A stretch of 64,000 bases of DNA. Origin: Sitta carolinensis (taxonomy: Eukaryota > Chordata > Aves > Passeriformes > Sittidae). The position numbers were made by a program, and so were the translations under genes. Each line of letters begins with the position of its first letter. Position 1 is the stretch's first letter. Below the pieces are notes generated by a model. The model worked only from the letters and a program-made list of their open reading frames with translations. It was not told the origin of the DNA and searched no databases. The stretch lies in the NCBI GenBank assembly GCA_032173965.1, contig JAVUNC010000005.1, forward strand, positions 45,680,501 to 45,744,500, written 5' to 3'. This document shows positions 14,170 to 25,800 of the stretch, piece by piece.

Positions 14170-14632
14170 CAGAGATTTTATTGTATATTATAGGACAGGG
14201 CTATTTTTGGCAGGATTAGCAAGTTTTGGAAAAACAGAGGTAAATTAACTTAACCTTCCCTTCATCTTAGAGCTGAACTGATCTTGTGGTTCCTGAAGGT
14301 CCTTGCCCTTTGTATTGCTCAGAGGGAGTGCTGTTTGTTCCCCTGGGTCTTTCACAGTGTAGATTTCCTGTATGAAACAGTCCAACCATTGCAAGCTGCC
14401 ATGCAATTTCAACTTGTCTGAAAGTGAAATCTTAAACCCTGAGCAGGACTTGTGTAATGTAGAAGCAGTGTTAAATTTTGAGGAAGATCTGTAGGGAATT
14501 TCATCTCTTGACTTATTGGAAAAAGACCAATAGTTTGGTCTTTTATATCTCAGGAAAGTGACCTGTTTGCCCTCTTGTGAAATCAAGTTGTGTTTTTCTG
14601 TCAGACCAATATTTGAACAGGCTAAAAGGCTC
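14143..14632 (-). pseudogene. Possible poly(A)-tailed retrocopy fragment of an unidentified transcript (minus strand)
   Basis: Read on the minus strand, this has the layout of an mRNA 3' end. An open frame runs from about 14632 down to a TAA near 14242-14244 (at least 125 codons with no internal stop). About 75 nt of untranslated sequence follows, then AATAAA, 7 nt, and a 27-base A tract (T27 at 14143-14169 on +). I do not recognise the peptide; it ends in FSSKMKGRLS and includes SLQWLDCFIQE. A left flank gcaaaatattct has an imperfect match, gcaaagaatattct, at 14821-14834, which could be a decayed target-site duplication. An open frame of this length is expected several times by chance in 64 kb, and the poly(A) signal is unusually close to the tail. 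A T microsatellite beside a chance frame is therefore the main alternative. Confidence 0.3.
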
Positions 14633-14716
14633 TTTTTTTTTCGGGTTTTTGTTTGGGTTTTTTTGTTTGTGTTTTTTTTTTTTTTTGTTTTTTTTTAAAA
14701 AAAAAAAAAAAAAAAA
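14632..14716. repeat. T/G-rich tract switching abruptly to A20
   Basis: About 65 bases almost purely T with scattered G change within one base to 20 consecutive A (14697-14716). The junction is self-complementary (T then A) and likely unstable in length. Exact lengths should be treated with caution because sequencers slip here. Confidence 0.95.
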
Positions 14717-15092
14717 GAGACAGTATTTATTGCTATTATTGTTTTTATGTGCTGCTACACCTAACACCATGAATTCCTTCCAAATAAATGTAAATAAATC
14801 CTTCCTCACCTGTTCCTTAAGCAAAGAATATTCTGTAGTTAGTTTGATGAGGTATGGTGAGGTCAGTACAGAACCTTCATATTGTCTGTGTCCTATAGGG
14901 CAAAGTAATGAAAATCTCTGTGCCAGGTTTTAGTGTTTCTCAGCACAGTAAATGTTAATGTTAATGCTAACGTTTACTCTTTCCACATGTACAAAAACAT
15001 CCAGCCATATTAAGTTCTTAATTCTAAATTTATGCTTCAGTAACACTATTCTCTGCTCTACTTTATATGTAAGAAATTATTCCTAACCTTAT

Positions 15093-15114
15093 GGAGGGTG
15101 GTGGGGGAGGGAGG
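15093..15114 (+). other. G-rich tract with G-quadruplex potential
   Basis: Runs of 2, 3, 2, 5, 3 and 2 G separated by single A or T on the transcribed-sense strand, about 280 nt upstream of ANO4 exon c. The pattern permits a two-tetrad, and marginally a three-tetrad, quadruplex in DNA or pre-mRNA. No function is shown. Confidence 0.5.
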
Positions 15115-15393
15115 TTTGCTTGCGTATTCTATTCTCTCCTATCCCATCTCCATATCTCCAAGCATTTTCCTCAGATCTCCTGATGCCCCTTAAGATCCCC
15201 TTAAGTAGAGAAGTCTGTGCTCCTCTCAGATGAAGTCCAAAGCACTGCATGTGACGAGCCTAAAACCTGAACAGCTTGTTGTGATTCCTTATCTTTCCTG
15301 TTGAGTATTACTGAAAACAGATGATGCAAACAGCAATGCAGCAATTATCATGGCAAATTAACACTACTGAATTGCTTGATTTTCTCTTTACAG

Positions 15394-15552
15394 GAAGTAC
15401 CTGATAAGAACAAAACCAACGGACTATATTTTAGAGATGGGAAATGTCGGATTGACTACATCCTTGTGTATAGAAAATCTAATCCACAGACAGAGAAGAG
15501 GGAAGTATTTGAGAGAAATATCAGAGCAGAAGGACTTCAAATGGAAAAAGAA
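15394..15552 (+). CDS. ANO4: ANO4 coding exon c (159 nt, phase 0-0): start of the anoctamin dimerisation domain
   Basis: Acceptor tctctttacag before 15394, donor gtaagaa from 15553. Encodes window codons 84-136. After a short charged lead (EVPDKNKTN) comes [20 protein letters not shown], the family signature that opens the anoctamin cytosolic dimerisation domain. In TMEM16 structures this segment forms the first beta strand of a ferredoxin-like fold. It continues as a charged helix ([20 protein letters not shown]) and ends MEKE. The last segment, [10 protein letters not shown], is strongly conserved in anoctamins. The exon is symmetric (53 codons exactly). The open frame continues 24 nt past the donor, which is why a longer ORF to 15576 exists; the conserved protein switches to exon d at the donor. 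Confidence 0.97.
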
Positions 15553-18339
15553 GTAAGAAAAGAACTTTCACATTGAAGCTATATAGATTCTGGGGGTATG
15601 GTTTGTTTACTCTGAAACTCCTTCACTCTGTTGTAGCAGTAGAAAAACGCTTTTAAGCATGCCTAAATATAGGCCAGAGCAGTGCAAGAGTGTAGCCTAA
15701 AGGAAAATCAGACACAGGGATTGAAGACCCAAACAGGCCATTACAGCCATCTTTTTCAGCCTTATGCACAAGTAGGCCATAGAATTTCATCTGTTGTGCT
15801 GTGCAATACAAAAACCCAAACGCTGGGTTTGAATGGATTAAATTCTACTGAGTGAAATCCATATTTCTGCACCTACATTTTCTTTGGCTAGGTGCTCCAC
15901 TATTTGCTGAGGCTCCTGGTACTCTTTCCAGAGACCGAACTAGATCTCCCTGCCTTCCTTTATCTGTCAGCTTAGGCATAACAACATGAGAAGTATTTTA
16001 GTAGTTTGAAAACAGGCTAAAGTTTCTCCTTCTGTCTTAACCCTAAGCATTAAAATAATTGGACAGTACATATGAATCATTTATATCTATGTTATTTCCA
16101 GCACAGTGTCCTAAATCGGTAGATCTTTTATGGAAAAGAGGGTAGAAATTCATGTAAAGTGTCCAAAATGTATTGATATGTTAGGTAGGAGGAGCAAGTT
16201 TTAAAGAGACCATATCATTTTTGCCAAGATTATGATGTTCCTTAAACTTTGATAATGTGCTTAAGCAGGCTTAAGGCTCACTTCCATTCAGAACAGGTCT
16301 GCTGAGTGTTAACTTTTATTTGTGCCTGGTGGACTCACACTCATGCTAATATGCTTTGTCATGCTGCCACTGACAGGAACAGAAGAGGACTTTTCAAGAT
16401 ATAGGCTTTGATCAATTACGTAGGTGTTACACATTACCTCCCTTTCTTTCACTGAGTTTCTTTCACTGAATTCTTGGTACATGTGTAAATATTCTGTCTG
16501 TGTGCTTGAAATGCACACTTCTATGGAGAACAGTGGGGAGGAAAAAAGGGAAGTCTTTACAGAAAAATGAAAATGTCTCTTTTCTTTAAATGTTTTTGAT
16601 TGAACATTGGTACTGTTGTATGTAAGTGTATTAAGAGCATTTTACTGGTTTCACCAGAAGTTACCCTAAACTATTCCTTCAAATGAGCTGGAAGTCATCA
16701 TCTTCAGTGCTGCAGTAATTGATAGATGTTTTCAATGCCAGAGATTGTTCATTATTACATTTCCTGCATACGTGCTGCTGACTATAGGAGTTGTAACCCA
16801 ATATCCAAGAAAGTGAGTGTTGCTGCAGCTATTCACCTTTGCATCCTAGAATTCCACCCTGCTTCCACCAGGAGAGATGCTGACAAAGTCTCTGAAATTT
16901 GGGCAGTGTAGAAAATGAATAGGGGACAAATCCTCCCTACTAATACATATGTCCAATGGTTTCAAATAAATTTTTCCTTCTTTTATGTTTTTTGCAGATA
17001 TATTACTGTGCTAAGGTCAGCAGTGAAAGCCATGAAATCATTTCATATTTTAAGTATCATGAAACTTATTGCAACATTCTGTGCTGAAAACTTTTTCTAG
17101 TTGATAATTTAAGCGCTTACTATAGAGAGGTTTTTTGTTTGTTTTCAAGACCATTTATTTGGATTTTGCTGCCTAGCCTGCATGAATGATCTGCCAATTT
17201 GATTATTCATTACAGTTTCTATTTTGCTAGTGACATGCAGTTTTACTTCTTATTAATCTCATTTGCCCTTCGTGTGACTTGCCAGCATCAGTAATTGTAC
17301 ATTTTCTAAACTCAGAATGATCAAAATAAGGTTGTGCTATATGACTTGGGCTTGTGTTTTTAAAATCTAGGGTAGCAGTCTTTTTTAACATATGACTCTG
17401 ACCTAAAATTAAGCCTAACATGTACATTTTATGATTATGTTAGTTTCTAAATTTAATCATAATCCTGAAGGAAATATGTACGTTCTTAGCACACTCCCTC
17501 CCCCATCCCCAGAGATTAAGAACAGTCCTGCATAACACTTAGCTATAAACTAAGTTGGGTGATCACCTAATGTCTACATTATTTCTCATTATTTTTACTT
17601 CTCCTTTTTTTTTGAGACTACACATCATTTTGCTTGTTAATTCTGGGAAATTTTGGCTGCGGGGTTTTTATCAAGTTGTTCACATGCAAGATACTGCTTC
17701 CACTGAGGAAAGTTTGCTCCCAGATGAAACAAGAATACTGTCTGTGGTTTTGGCCATAGAACATACCCAGAGGCGATAGGTATTAACAGTTGGACTGAAA
17801 CTTTTTACCTTCTGTGAATTTCGTGTGGTTGTTGGTTCATTTGCTTTGTCTACCAGCTGTTCATAGCTTGGCATTCGATTGTGTTGGCCCTGTCCTGTTA
17901 ATGTGAAACCATTGGCAGAGAGGAAAACTTACAGAGCCGTCCACACTGCAATTTCAAACCCATATGCCTCACTGCAGGGGGGGAGAAGTGCACTGCAGTG
18001 GCTCGCTGACAGGTACAGCGCAGTGAAATTCCCAGGAAGAGGTGAATGCAGGGAGCAGAGTGTTCATTTAGCAGCGTGAAATGAGAAAGTGAATCCGAAA
18101 CGAATTCACAACAGTTGAGATAACGTCAGGCACAGTGTCAAGATCATGTGGCTGAGAAAGGTCTGAACAAGTACATGTTTCTGACTCTAGGAAAAGGTGA
18201 TAATGTTTTGCAGATATTCCCCAATGAATTCACACTCACAGTCCTCAGCTGTACCACGCCACTCCGTCTTGGAAGCTCTGCCAGATTTGGCGCTCAGTAC
18301 ATCCAGTAGTAAAGAATGAGGGGATCCCAGACCAAGGAA

Positions 18340-18474
18340 CAGATAATTAAAATAATGACAACTTTTTAAAAAAATTAAAATAATTAAATAATAGAGAAAA
18401 AATAGTGATAAAAGAGTGAAAAAAATTTAAAAAGTAAAAATAAAATTAAATGGTAAAGATTTTAAATTGAAAAC
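18340..18474. repeat. A-rich low-complexity tract
   Basis: About 135 bp made almost only of A and T, with repeated TTAAA, TAAAA and GAAAA words and no fixed unit length. Simple sequence without coding potential. Confidence 0.85.
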
Positions 18475-21400
18475 AGCACTCTAAGAATGAATGCTAATTG
18501 AGTGGTACAGCACAAGTTGTTTTATGATGCTTCCCCCTGCTTTTCTGTGTGTATTGGTTCTGATAGGATGAGTGTGTTGACCCTGTCACAGACAGATACT
18601 TATAGACCACATCCAACACATATGATCACATGCAGAGATGCTCAAATAAGGTAATCAAAAATGTAGGTCACTTCTGGAAAAGAGACTGTATTTTCTTTTC
18701 AGCCAGGTGTAAAAATTTCCTTTTTTGATTTATCCTCTTTTCCAATGTCTCACAAGTGAGATAAGTAGCTATGATATCCTACCTCTGGGATCCTTGATGA
18801 CCCTGCTGCTCTCATTTTTCAATACTCTTTGAAAAAGACTTATGTGTGGGGAAAATGGAGAGAGGAGTTTCCAAGTAGAGCATGTTCTTGTGGGAGAGGA
18901 AGTACCTGTAAGTTTGTAGGTGCTGATACCATCTATAAATATCACATGAGACTCATCCCTTCCAGAGCTGGTGGGCAAAAGGTTAACAGGCTACTACTGT
19001 CCACATTCTGATGGTTTCAAATTTGTCTAAATACAAGACAAACCTGAGATTTAGATCAGTACACTGACACCAAGAAGAGAATTACTTGTGATCACTTTTA
19101 TGTGAAGAGAAGATATAGTGTCTGTCATTCCAGATTAATTGTTCATTCCTGTGGTCCAGCAATTTCTGGAAAACCTGTCTTTTCAAGAGAGAATGAAGAG
19201 TCAGAATTACTTTGAGCCCATGATATTTTTCACAAGAATAAATATTTATAAATTTAACCTCTTGGCCACATCTGGAGTACCCTTTTCCCAAATTATTCCT
19301 GCAGCACTAATTACTGTTTACCTGTCCTAAATGACCAGGTAGAACTAAGTTGCTGTCAAGAGTATCTATGCAGATCTGGTACACGAATACAGTATTACAG
19401 ATCTCTTTCAGTAAGATACTTTATACTATGATAATAGATCATGCATGGAGGTAGCCAGCATGCAGCAGCTAACTTGTATTAATCAGGATAAAGGTAAGAA
19501 ATTTATGTTGGCTGAACAAACACAGACCACACTTGCATGGTAATTTGTACAAGAGAAAAAGAAGAAAGTCATCTTGCATTTAACTAAAAACAGTGTATTC
19601 AAAATGAATCCAGTGTTGGGTTAGGATCTGGTCATGTAGCCCTAGGAGCAGACTACATTTAGTTTGAATTTGGCATGATTTTGGGGGGTGCTTTTTGCTT
19701 CTCATGACTACACTAAGCTAAGCCATACAGAGTATTTGTACTACTAAATGTACTTGATATATTATGCTTAATGATTGTGTTCCAAGTTTTTAATTTATAG
19801 ATTATAAATTTGATTTCATGCAGTTTACTTGAAAAAGCAATTGACAAACGAGTGGAAAGTGAGTGATAGAAATGTAGTAAATGGGAACTAACCACATAAG
19901 TTGTGAAAATAGTATTCAGGCCTTTTATTTTATGTATCTTGTATATTTATGGTAAGTAATGTCTCAGTATAAAAGCAATTAACTACTTTAAACCAATAGC
20001 ATTCCTTGCTGTCCTGGAAAGCAAATCTCCTCGCAGTTACTGTATGCAGAATGTGCTTCAGAAACTGGCTTCAGATATTTTACAAGTAACAGCCAACACA
20101 TTGATCTTTGCATCTCCCTGATAGTGCTGGTCAGTGTAGTGCTGGTCCAGTTTGCAGAAGAATCCAAGTTGTGTGGGTTTTTGTGTTACGTGCCTGATTA
20201 AAAATTTAAACTTTGCCACCGTAAGTGTCAAGCTGTCACCAGGGCACCTCTAATTGCATTTGCTCCATGCCTCAAGCAGCAGCTGACATTTCTGGTGCAA
20301 CATCTGGCAGCAAAAATGCAGCTGGTGCATACAATAGGCAGTAGAATTATATAATAGGTGTTCTCTGGGGAAAACCCCAAAGGACAAGAAAGAAAAGCAC
20401 AATATAAGCTTTAGTTGTATTGTATGAGCAAATATCTACTAGTGGATATACTCTGAGTCTTAAGTTATGTTTACATGACCCTAGAGGTTACCTTTCAAAA
20501 TCTTTTCCAGTAGTTGATGCAATACAATTACAGAATACTATTATTTCATGGCTTTTCCAATTTGCAAGCAGATTTAGATAGGTTTCTGAAGAGCTACTAA
20601 TAGTTGTGTAAAGCAGTTTTCTTTTAATGTGGCTGTAACTTTGTGCTAATGGGGCAGGACATAAGAAGCTAGAAACATGTATTCAGTAAGATACTTATAT
20701 TTAGCAGCTAGTTGGAGTCTGCTTTCAAAGATGATGAATGTTGAGAGAAATTACAGATGACAGAAAGAGCACGCAGAGTATCTCTGTGACTTTTAGCACA
20801 TCCCTGAGTGTAAAATGAAAATAGACTTATGACCATGTCAAAGTGAGGCAAAACTTAGAAATAAAGAACATGAAAAATCTAAGAACTTTAAAGACTGAAA
20901 CTTCTGAGCTCTGTGTTCAGAAAGTGGTGATGTGAAAGAGATATTATAATCAACAGCTATTGCTTCTGAACTTAATCAAATACTATCATCTTTCTGGAAA
21001 AAAGTGACATCTATTCCTTTTTGTTGTTGTTGTTAGTATTGCAGAGCCAAAACAGTTATGAGAGACTGATCTGCTTTTTTCTGGTTTGTGCGTCATCACT
21101 GCAATTGTTCATGAGATTCCTGTTACATAAACGTTTTTTCTGATTGTGATTCATGGGTAGAAAAGAATTAAGCTGACTTCCAGACCCCAAGTGGCACTTG
21201 CAGATCTGAGTTAGAAAAGGTGTTCTATAAATGTAGCTTATGTAATTTGGTTCTGAGTGGTGCACAATAAAATCTCAGTGCCTTTATAGTTGATTCCAAG
21301 TTTATTTTTCAGTTATGACTTCAGTTTATCCAGTTATTGAATCAATAACTTTTTTATAGTTTATTGCTCCTATAGATGTTAATTTAATCAACTAGGCATA

Positions 21401-22034
21401 CAGTTTAAACCAGAGTGCTTAGTCTGTGGTCAACCAACTTTTTACAACTTGCCAGAACTGTGGTAGCCAGGAGCCAGCTGCATGTCAGCTAGAAAATCTT
21501 TTACTGGCTGCTGGTTTTACTTGGTGCTCATATCCTTTCCCTGTCATGCTGAACTTACTCTGCACATATCAAAAGCACCCAACAACTAGAGAAAAGGGTG
21601 GCTAGGGAAAGCTTCCACCACTGAAATCATATCAGCTGTCCTCTGAGCTTTTTGACAGAGAGAACAATAGCTGTGAGTATGCCTATGTGAGATACGTACT
21701 AGAAGTACTGGGACCAGGGTGGGAGTGGTGATTATCCCTACTGTGCATGCGTGGCAGGTCAAGCATCATGCAGAATGTCACCTATGGCTAACAGGTTTCC
21801 TTTAGGCCAAACTGGCATCTGGACAAAACTTGGCTTTCTTGATCTTTGCAGAAGATGAGAACTTGCTTTGAGTTTGCATGGCAAGGTTTTGGTGGTAAGT
21901 GGGGCTACAGGGATGGCTTCTGAGAGAAGTTTTCCTCACATCTATCAGAGCCAGTGCCACGCAGCTCCAAGATGAAGCCAGTGTTGGCCAAGACTGAGCC
22001 CATCAACAGCAATGGTAGCACCTCTGTGATAAAG

Positions 22035-22043
22035 TATTTAAAA
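22035..22043 (+). promoter_or_regulatory. TATA-like word of the LTR
   Basis: TATTTAAAA lies about 165 bp from the LTR 5' end, preceded by GTGATAAAG. Its position and sequence fit an LTR core promoter. Activity is not shown, and the copy is degraded. Confidence 0.45.
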
Positions 22044-22278
22044 AGAGGAAAAAGCCTGCTGCAGAACAGCAGCCAAAAGAGAAGAATGAGAATATGTGAG
22101 AGGAACAAGTCTGCAGACACCAAGGTCAGTGAAGAAGGAAGGGGAGGAGGTGCTCTAGCTGCTGGAGCTGAGATTTCCCTGCAGCCCGTGGTGCAGACCA
22201 TGGTGAGGCAGCTGTGCTCCTGCAGCTCTTGGAGATCCACAGGAGAGCAGATATCCACCTGTAACCTGTGGAGAAACC

Positions 22279-22440
22279 CACACTGGAGCAGGTGGATGTC
22301 CAAAGGAGGAAGTGAGCCTGTGGGAAGCCCACACTGGACCAGGCTCCTGGCAGGAGCTGTGACCTCCTGCAGAGAAGAGCCCATGCTGGAGCAGGTTTGC
22401 TGGTAGGGCTGTGACCTTGTGCAAGAGACCCACACTGGAA
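22279..22440 (+). repeat. Degenerate ~50-bp tandem repeat inside the LTR
   Basis: The word CACACTGG (or CATGCTGG), usually followed by A(G)CAGG, recurs at 22279, about 22331, 22382 and 22431, spaced 49-52 bp. A further copy of the word stands at about 22564. Between the words the units share GTGACC and CTGGCAGG/CTGGTAGG segments. This internal array is characteristic of the avian ERVL-like LTR. Confidence 0.75.
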
Positions 22441-22799
22441 CAATCCATTCCTGACTTCATCCCACCAAAAAGACATGATGGAGAGGTTTGTGAAGAACCG
22501 CGGCTTGTGGGAATGACCCAAGTTCAAAAAGTTAATGGAACTGTGTCTTGTGGAAGAGACCCCACACTGGGATCAAGGAAAGACCAAGGGAAGAGTGTGA
22601 GGAATCCTCCTGAGGAGGAAGGAGTAGCAGAAAGAACATGTAAAAGAGTGAGGACCGCAGTCCCCATTCCCTGTCCCTGTATTGGGTAGGAGGAGGTAGA
22701 GAAAAGTTGGAGTGAAGCTGAGCCTGGAAAAAGGGAAGGGTTGGGGAAAGGTGTTTTAAGGTTTGGTTTTATTTCTCATCCTATTTTAATTTGATTGAT

Positions 22800-22805
22800 A
22801 ATAAA
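22800..22805 (+). terminator. LTR polyadenylation signal AATAAA
   Basis: AATAAA lies within GATAATAAATGAAAC, about 180 bp before the LTR 3' end, in the expected place for the R region of this LTR. It could cause premature polyadenylation of ANO4 pre-mRNA, because the orientation is the same. That consequence is inference. Confidence 0.55.
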
Positions 22806-25800
22806 TGAAACTAATTTCTCCCAGTCAAGTCTATTTGGTCCATGATGGTAACAGGTGGGTGACTTCTCTTTGTCGTTATCTAGACCTATGAGCTTCCTCT
22901 TCTATTTTCTCCCCTGTCCTGATGAAAAAGGGGTGATGGAGTGCCTTTAGTGAGTACCTGGAATGCAGCCAGGGTCAACCCACCACAGATGTAATTCTAT
23001 GTTATTCCATTACTGTAACCATATCAAAAATTCCATAGCTTTCAGGGACTCTAGTAAGTTGTTTCAGTAGTCTCTCACTTTTCTCGTCCTATTATTCAAT
23101 ATGCAAATATCTGCAGCTAATGAACTTACAGTATAAATTATGCAGCCTGCAGGCTCTGTATTTTCATGAGCAGCATAACATATTATTATTAGCAGGTGCA
23201 GTTTGTTATTTAATGTTTTCAGCACTGTGTCTGGTTGCATCCACAAATCATGAGCAGGGACATCAACATGACACAAACTATGCCTGTAAAAAGGGAACCA
23301 GACTGAAATGCAAACCTTACCACAAGCTTTATAAATGAAAGGGCTTTCAGCTATTTAATTTTAAATATTAGGGTGTTAATTTCACTTCAATTCAGCCAGA
23401 GCAAGTGGAAATCAGACTGGTCTTATTATCTAATGCACATAGCAAAAGGAGTCTCTTTTCAGCAATGTTTTACAGACAAATGTGTTGGTACAAGCAGAAC
23501 AATGTCGTTTCCCAGGGAGTGTTCTGTACAAAAAACCTATTGTCACTAAACAGTGGAGAAGTTTCCAGCTGCCTTAAATTCTGAGGGAAAAGTATTAGAT
23601 TTCAGATGCTGTGTCCACTGTACAGCACAATGGCAATTTAGAAGAAAAATTTGAGAACATAAATGCACGTCTGGATACATAGGGTCTGAATTCAAATTTC
23701 AGAATGCAGTTCTTAAAGATAAATTTCTTGATTATCTAATAAATTAATATGTTTCTGAGCTGACAAATGCAAGCCTTTAACAGGACTTTGTAAAACTAGT
23801 AGGCTAAGCAAATATTGCTGGAAACTTGATCCACTTTTTTTAAAAAAAATACTACTTTTTCAACAAATAGGGAGGTAATGCAGAAAATGCATAGATAACT
23901 GAATTTAAAAGTTCCTGATGTACTTCTTTCAGGAACAGGTAAAATTTCTTGGCAATAAATTTACTGTCAGCAACATCTACAAATAAGAACATCGAAATCT
24001 TTTGACAGAAAAAAAGCAGGCAATAAACTAAGAAAAAAGTATAGTGGATATATATGAGATGTCCCCTATATGTCAAAAGTCACCTTTTCTTTTACAGTAG
24101 CTGGTCTTAAACTGCAATTATTTTTGAGGTGTTGTTTCACCTGCCAGCAGCATCAGGATTAAGCATAATGCACAAGGCTGCAATCACTTAATGCACAGTG
24201 AGAGTTTTCATGCCCAAAGGTAACACAAATGGTTTGCTGCAAAGCTCCCTTATAGTAATGGCTTAGGAAGGAAAAAACTAAAATTGTCTCTAGGGAACAG
24301 AAAGACAGAGTATATAGAAACCCAGCAGTAGGCCTTGTGTCCTCATTTTATGTTAATGGTTTTGGTGTTGATCTTGTTTTGAGAAGACAGCATGGTGTTC
24401 ACAGCATTATGCATCTAAAACAGTAGTAATGATTGGTCTTGGGGTCTTTTACATCTTCCCCTAAATCCTGAGATGGCGTGGGGCTGCCCCTCTGAAAGGA
24501 GTGACGAGGGAAACATGAACCTGGAAAGGACAGCTCCCTTTCTCACTGCTTCTGGCACAAGTACTCCAGGCCCTCTCATTATCTGATTTTCTTTGTTATA
24601 CCGGGCTAAGTCAGTGATGGAGTAAGTGGAGCATTGGTGCTCTGTGCCTTGGGTTAACTGTATTTCAGTTGTGGTAAAAGAACAAAATAAAACTAGTCAA
24701 TCACATCAGGGCTCAACTTTCTTAAAGAAGACCTTTCAGTTTATGGGTCTCTGAGGCCAAATGAAATGCAGAATTATCCACTGCATATTTACGTATTTGT
24801 TTCTTGCTGCTTGAGTGGTAATGAAGTGGTGTTGCAAATGAAACTAAAAAAAGCCTGACCTGAGAGAAAAATGCTTCTGAGATAGCCACACTAACTGAAA
24901 CTTCTGTGAGGCAGTTAGTCATATCCTCCTGTTTAGAGTCTTATCTGGTTTACAAAACTCTCTTCTGAGCACAAATTGTCTTTTATTTTGTTATCTGAAA
25001 CCTCTTGAAAGAATGTGTAAAAGTACATTTTAAAGAAAGCAAAGAGAACGCCCTTTTGTTTCCTCTTGGAGGTCTTCATGGTTCTCTACTTACTACTCTT
25101 CTTAGGTACGGCTTGTTTTTGTTAATAGACTCAAATAGACCTTTCCATTTATAACAAGATTGACTCCCCTTTTTTAAAATATAACTTTGTGCTTTCTCTT
25201 TTTTTGCCCAAAAGCCATCTCGTACACCTTTTTAAACTTTGAAATTTTTCATAAACAGTAAAGCCTCCGCAGTGAAAATGTAGATAGGCAAAGAACACAA
25301 TGGAGATGTACATCCGGAAATATGATTCTATACTTTTGTCTTGAAATATGCAAAATTCATGTTTTTCTCCTCAAAAAAAATCTCCTTTTGTATTTAGACT
25401 TCTGCTCTTTTTTGTGCCTTGTAAGTTGATTATCTATTCTGTGACCTCATTTTCTGGGGAATCTGGAGAAGCTCCAGAGTGCTGGTGGGAAGGCAAGTCT
25501 GAAGGTCAACTTCGTGAAGCAGAGCTGTCACCAGTGCTAGACCAGGATGGCCATGGCTTTTTTCTATAGAATTCTGTAGATTTTCTATAGATTACAGCCT
25601 GGCCCTCCATCACCAGAGGTCTTGAAGTTGTACTGTGAGTGCTATTGCTATTGGAAACTGTGACTTTCTGAGAAAAGATTGGATTAAACAAATGTCCTGA
25701 AACAGCAGTTGAGAGGATAGAAGCTGTGATTTTTAGAACAATCCAGGTCAATGTTCTTGTGCAAATTTATGGATTTTTATCATTAGCTTCAGAAATTCAC

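Larger units (their letters stand above)
10619..15393 (+). other. ANO4: ANO4 intron b-c, 4775 bp
   Basis: Starts gtaagg and ends ttctctttacag. It contains a 27-base T run (14143-14169) next to a possible minus-strand retrocopy, a T/G-rich tract running into 20 A (14632-14716), and a G-rich tract on the + strand (15093-15114). No other gene is recognised. Confidence 0.85.
21869..22987 (+). mobile_element. ERVL-type solo LTR of birds (about 1.1 kb)
   Basis: I recognise this by its overall sequence: a 5' end with TTTGCATGGCAAGG and GGGGCTACAGGGATGGCTTC, the word GACACCAAGGTCAGTGAAGAAGG's neighbourhood (about 22115-22140), and a 3' end GGGTCAACCCACCACA. This matches the avian ERVL-like LTR family as I remember it. 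LTR signs are a TG start and CA end, a TATTTAAAA promoter-like word at 22035-22043, and AATAAA at 22800-22805, all in + orientation and the same sense as ANO4. A degenerate repeat of about 50 bp lies at 22279-22440. No gag, pol or env sequence flanks it, so it is a solo LTR left by recombination. I could not find a clean target-site duplication, so both ends are approximate. Open frames inside it (up to 176 codons) are by-products of its GC-rich repeats. Confidence 0.88.

Noticed and set aside
21905..22527. Overlapping long frames (176, 150, 133, 101 codons) on both strands
   Set aside because: They lie wholly inside the GC-rich ERVL-like LTR with its internal repeats. LTRs of this family do not encode proteins, and the frames mirror each other across strands.
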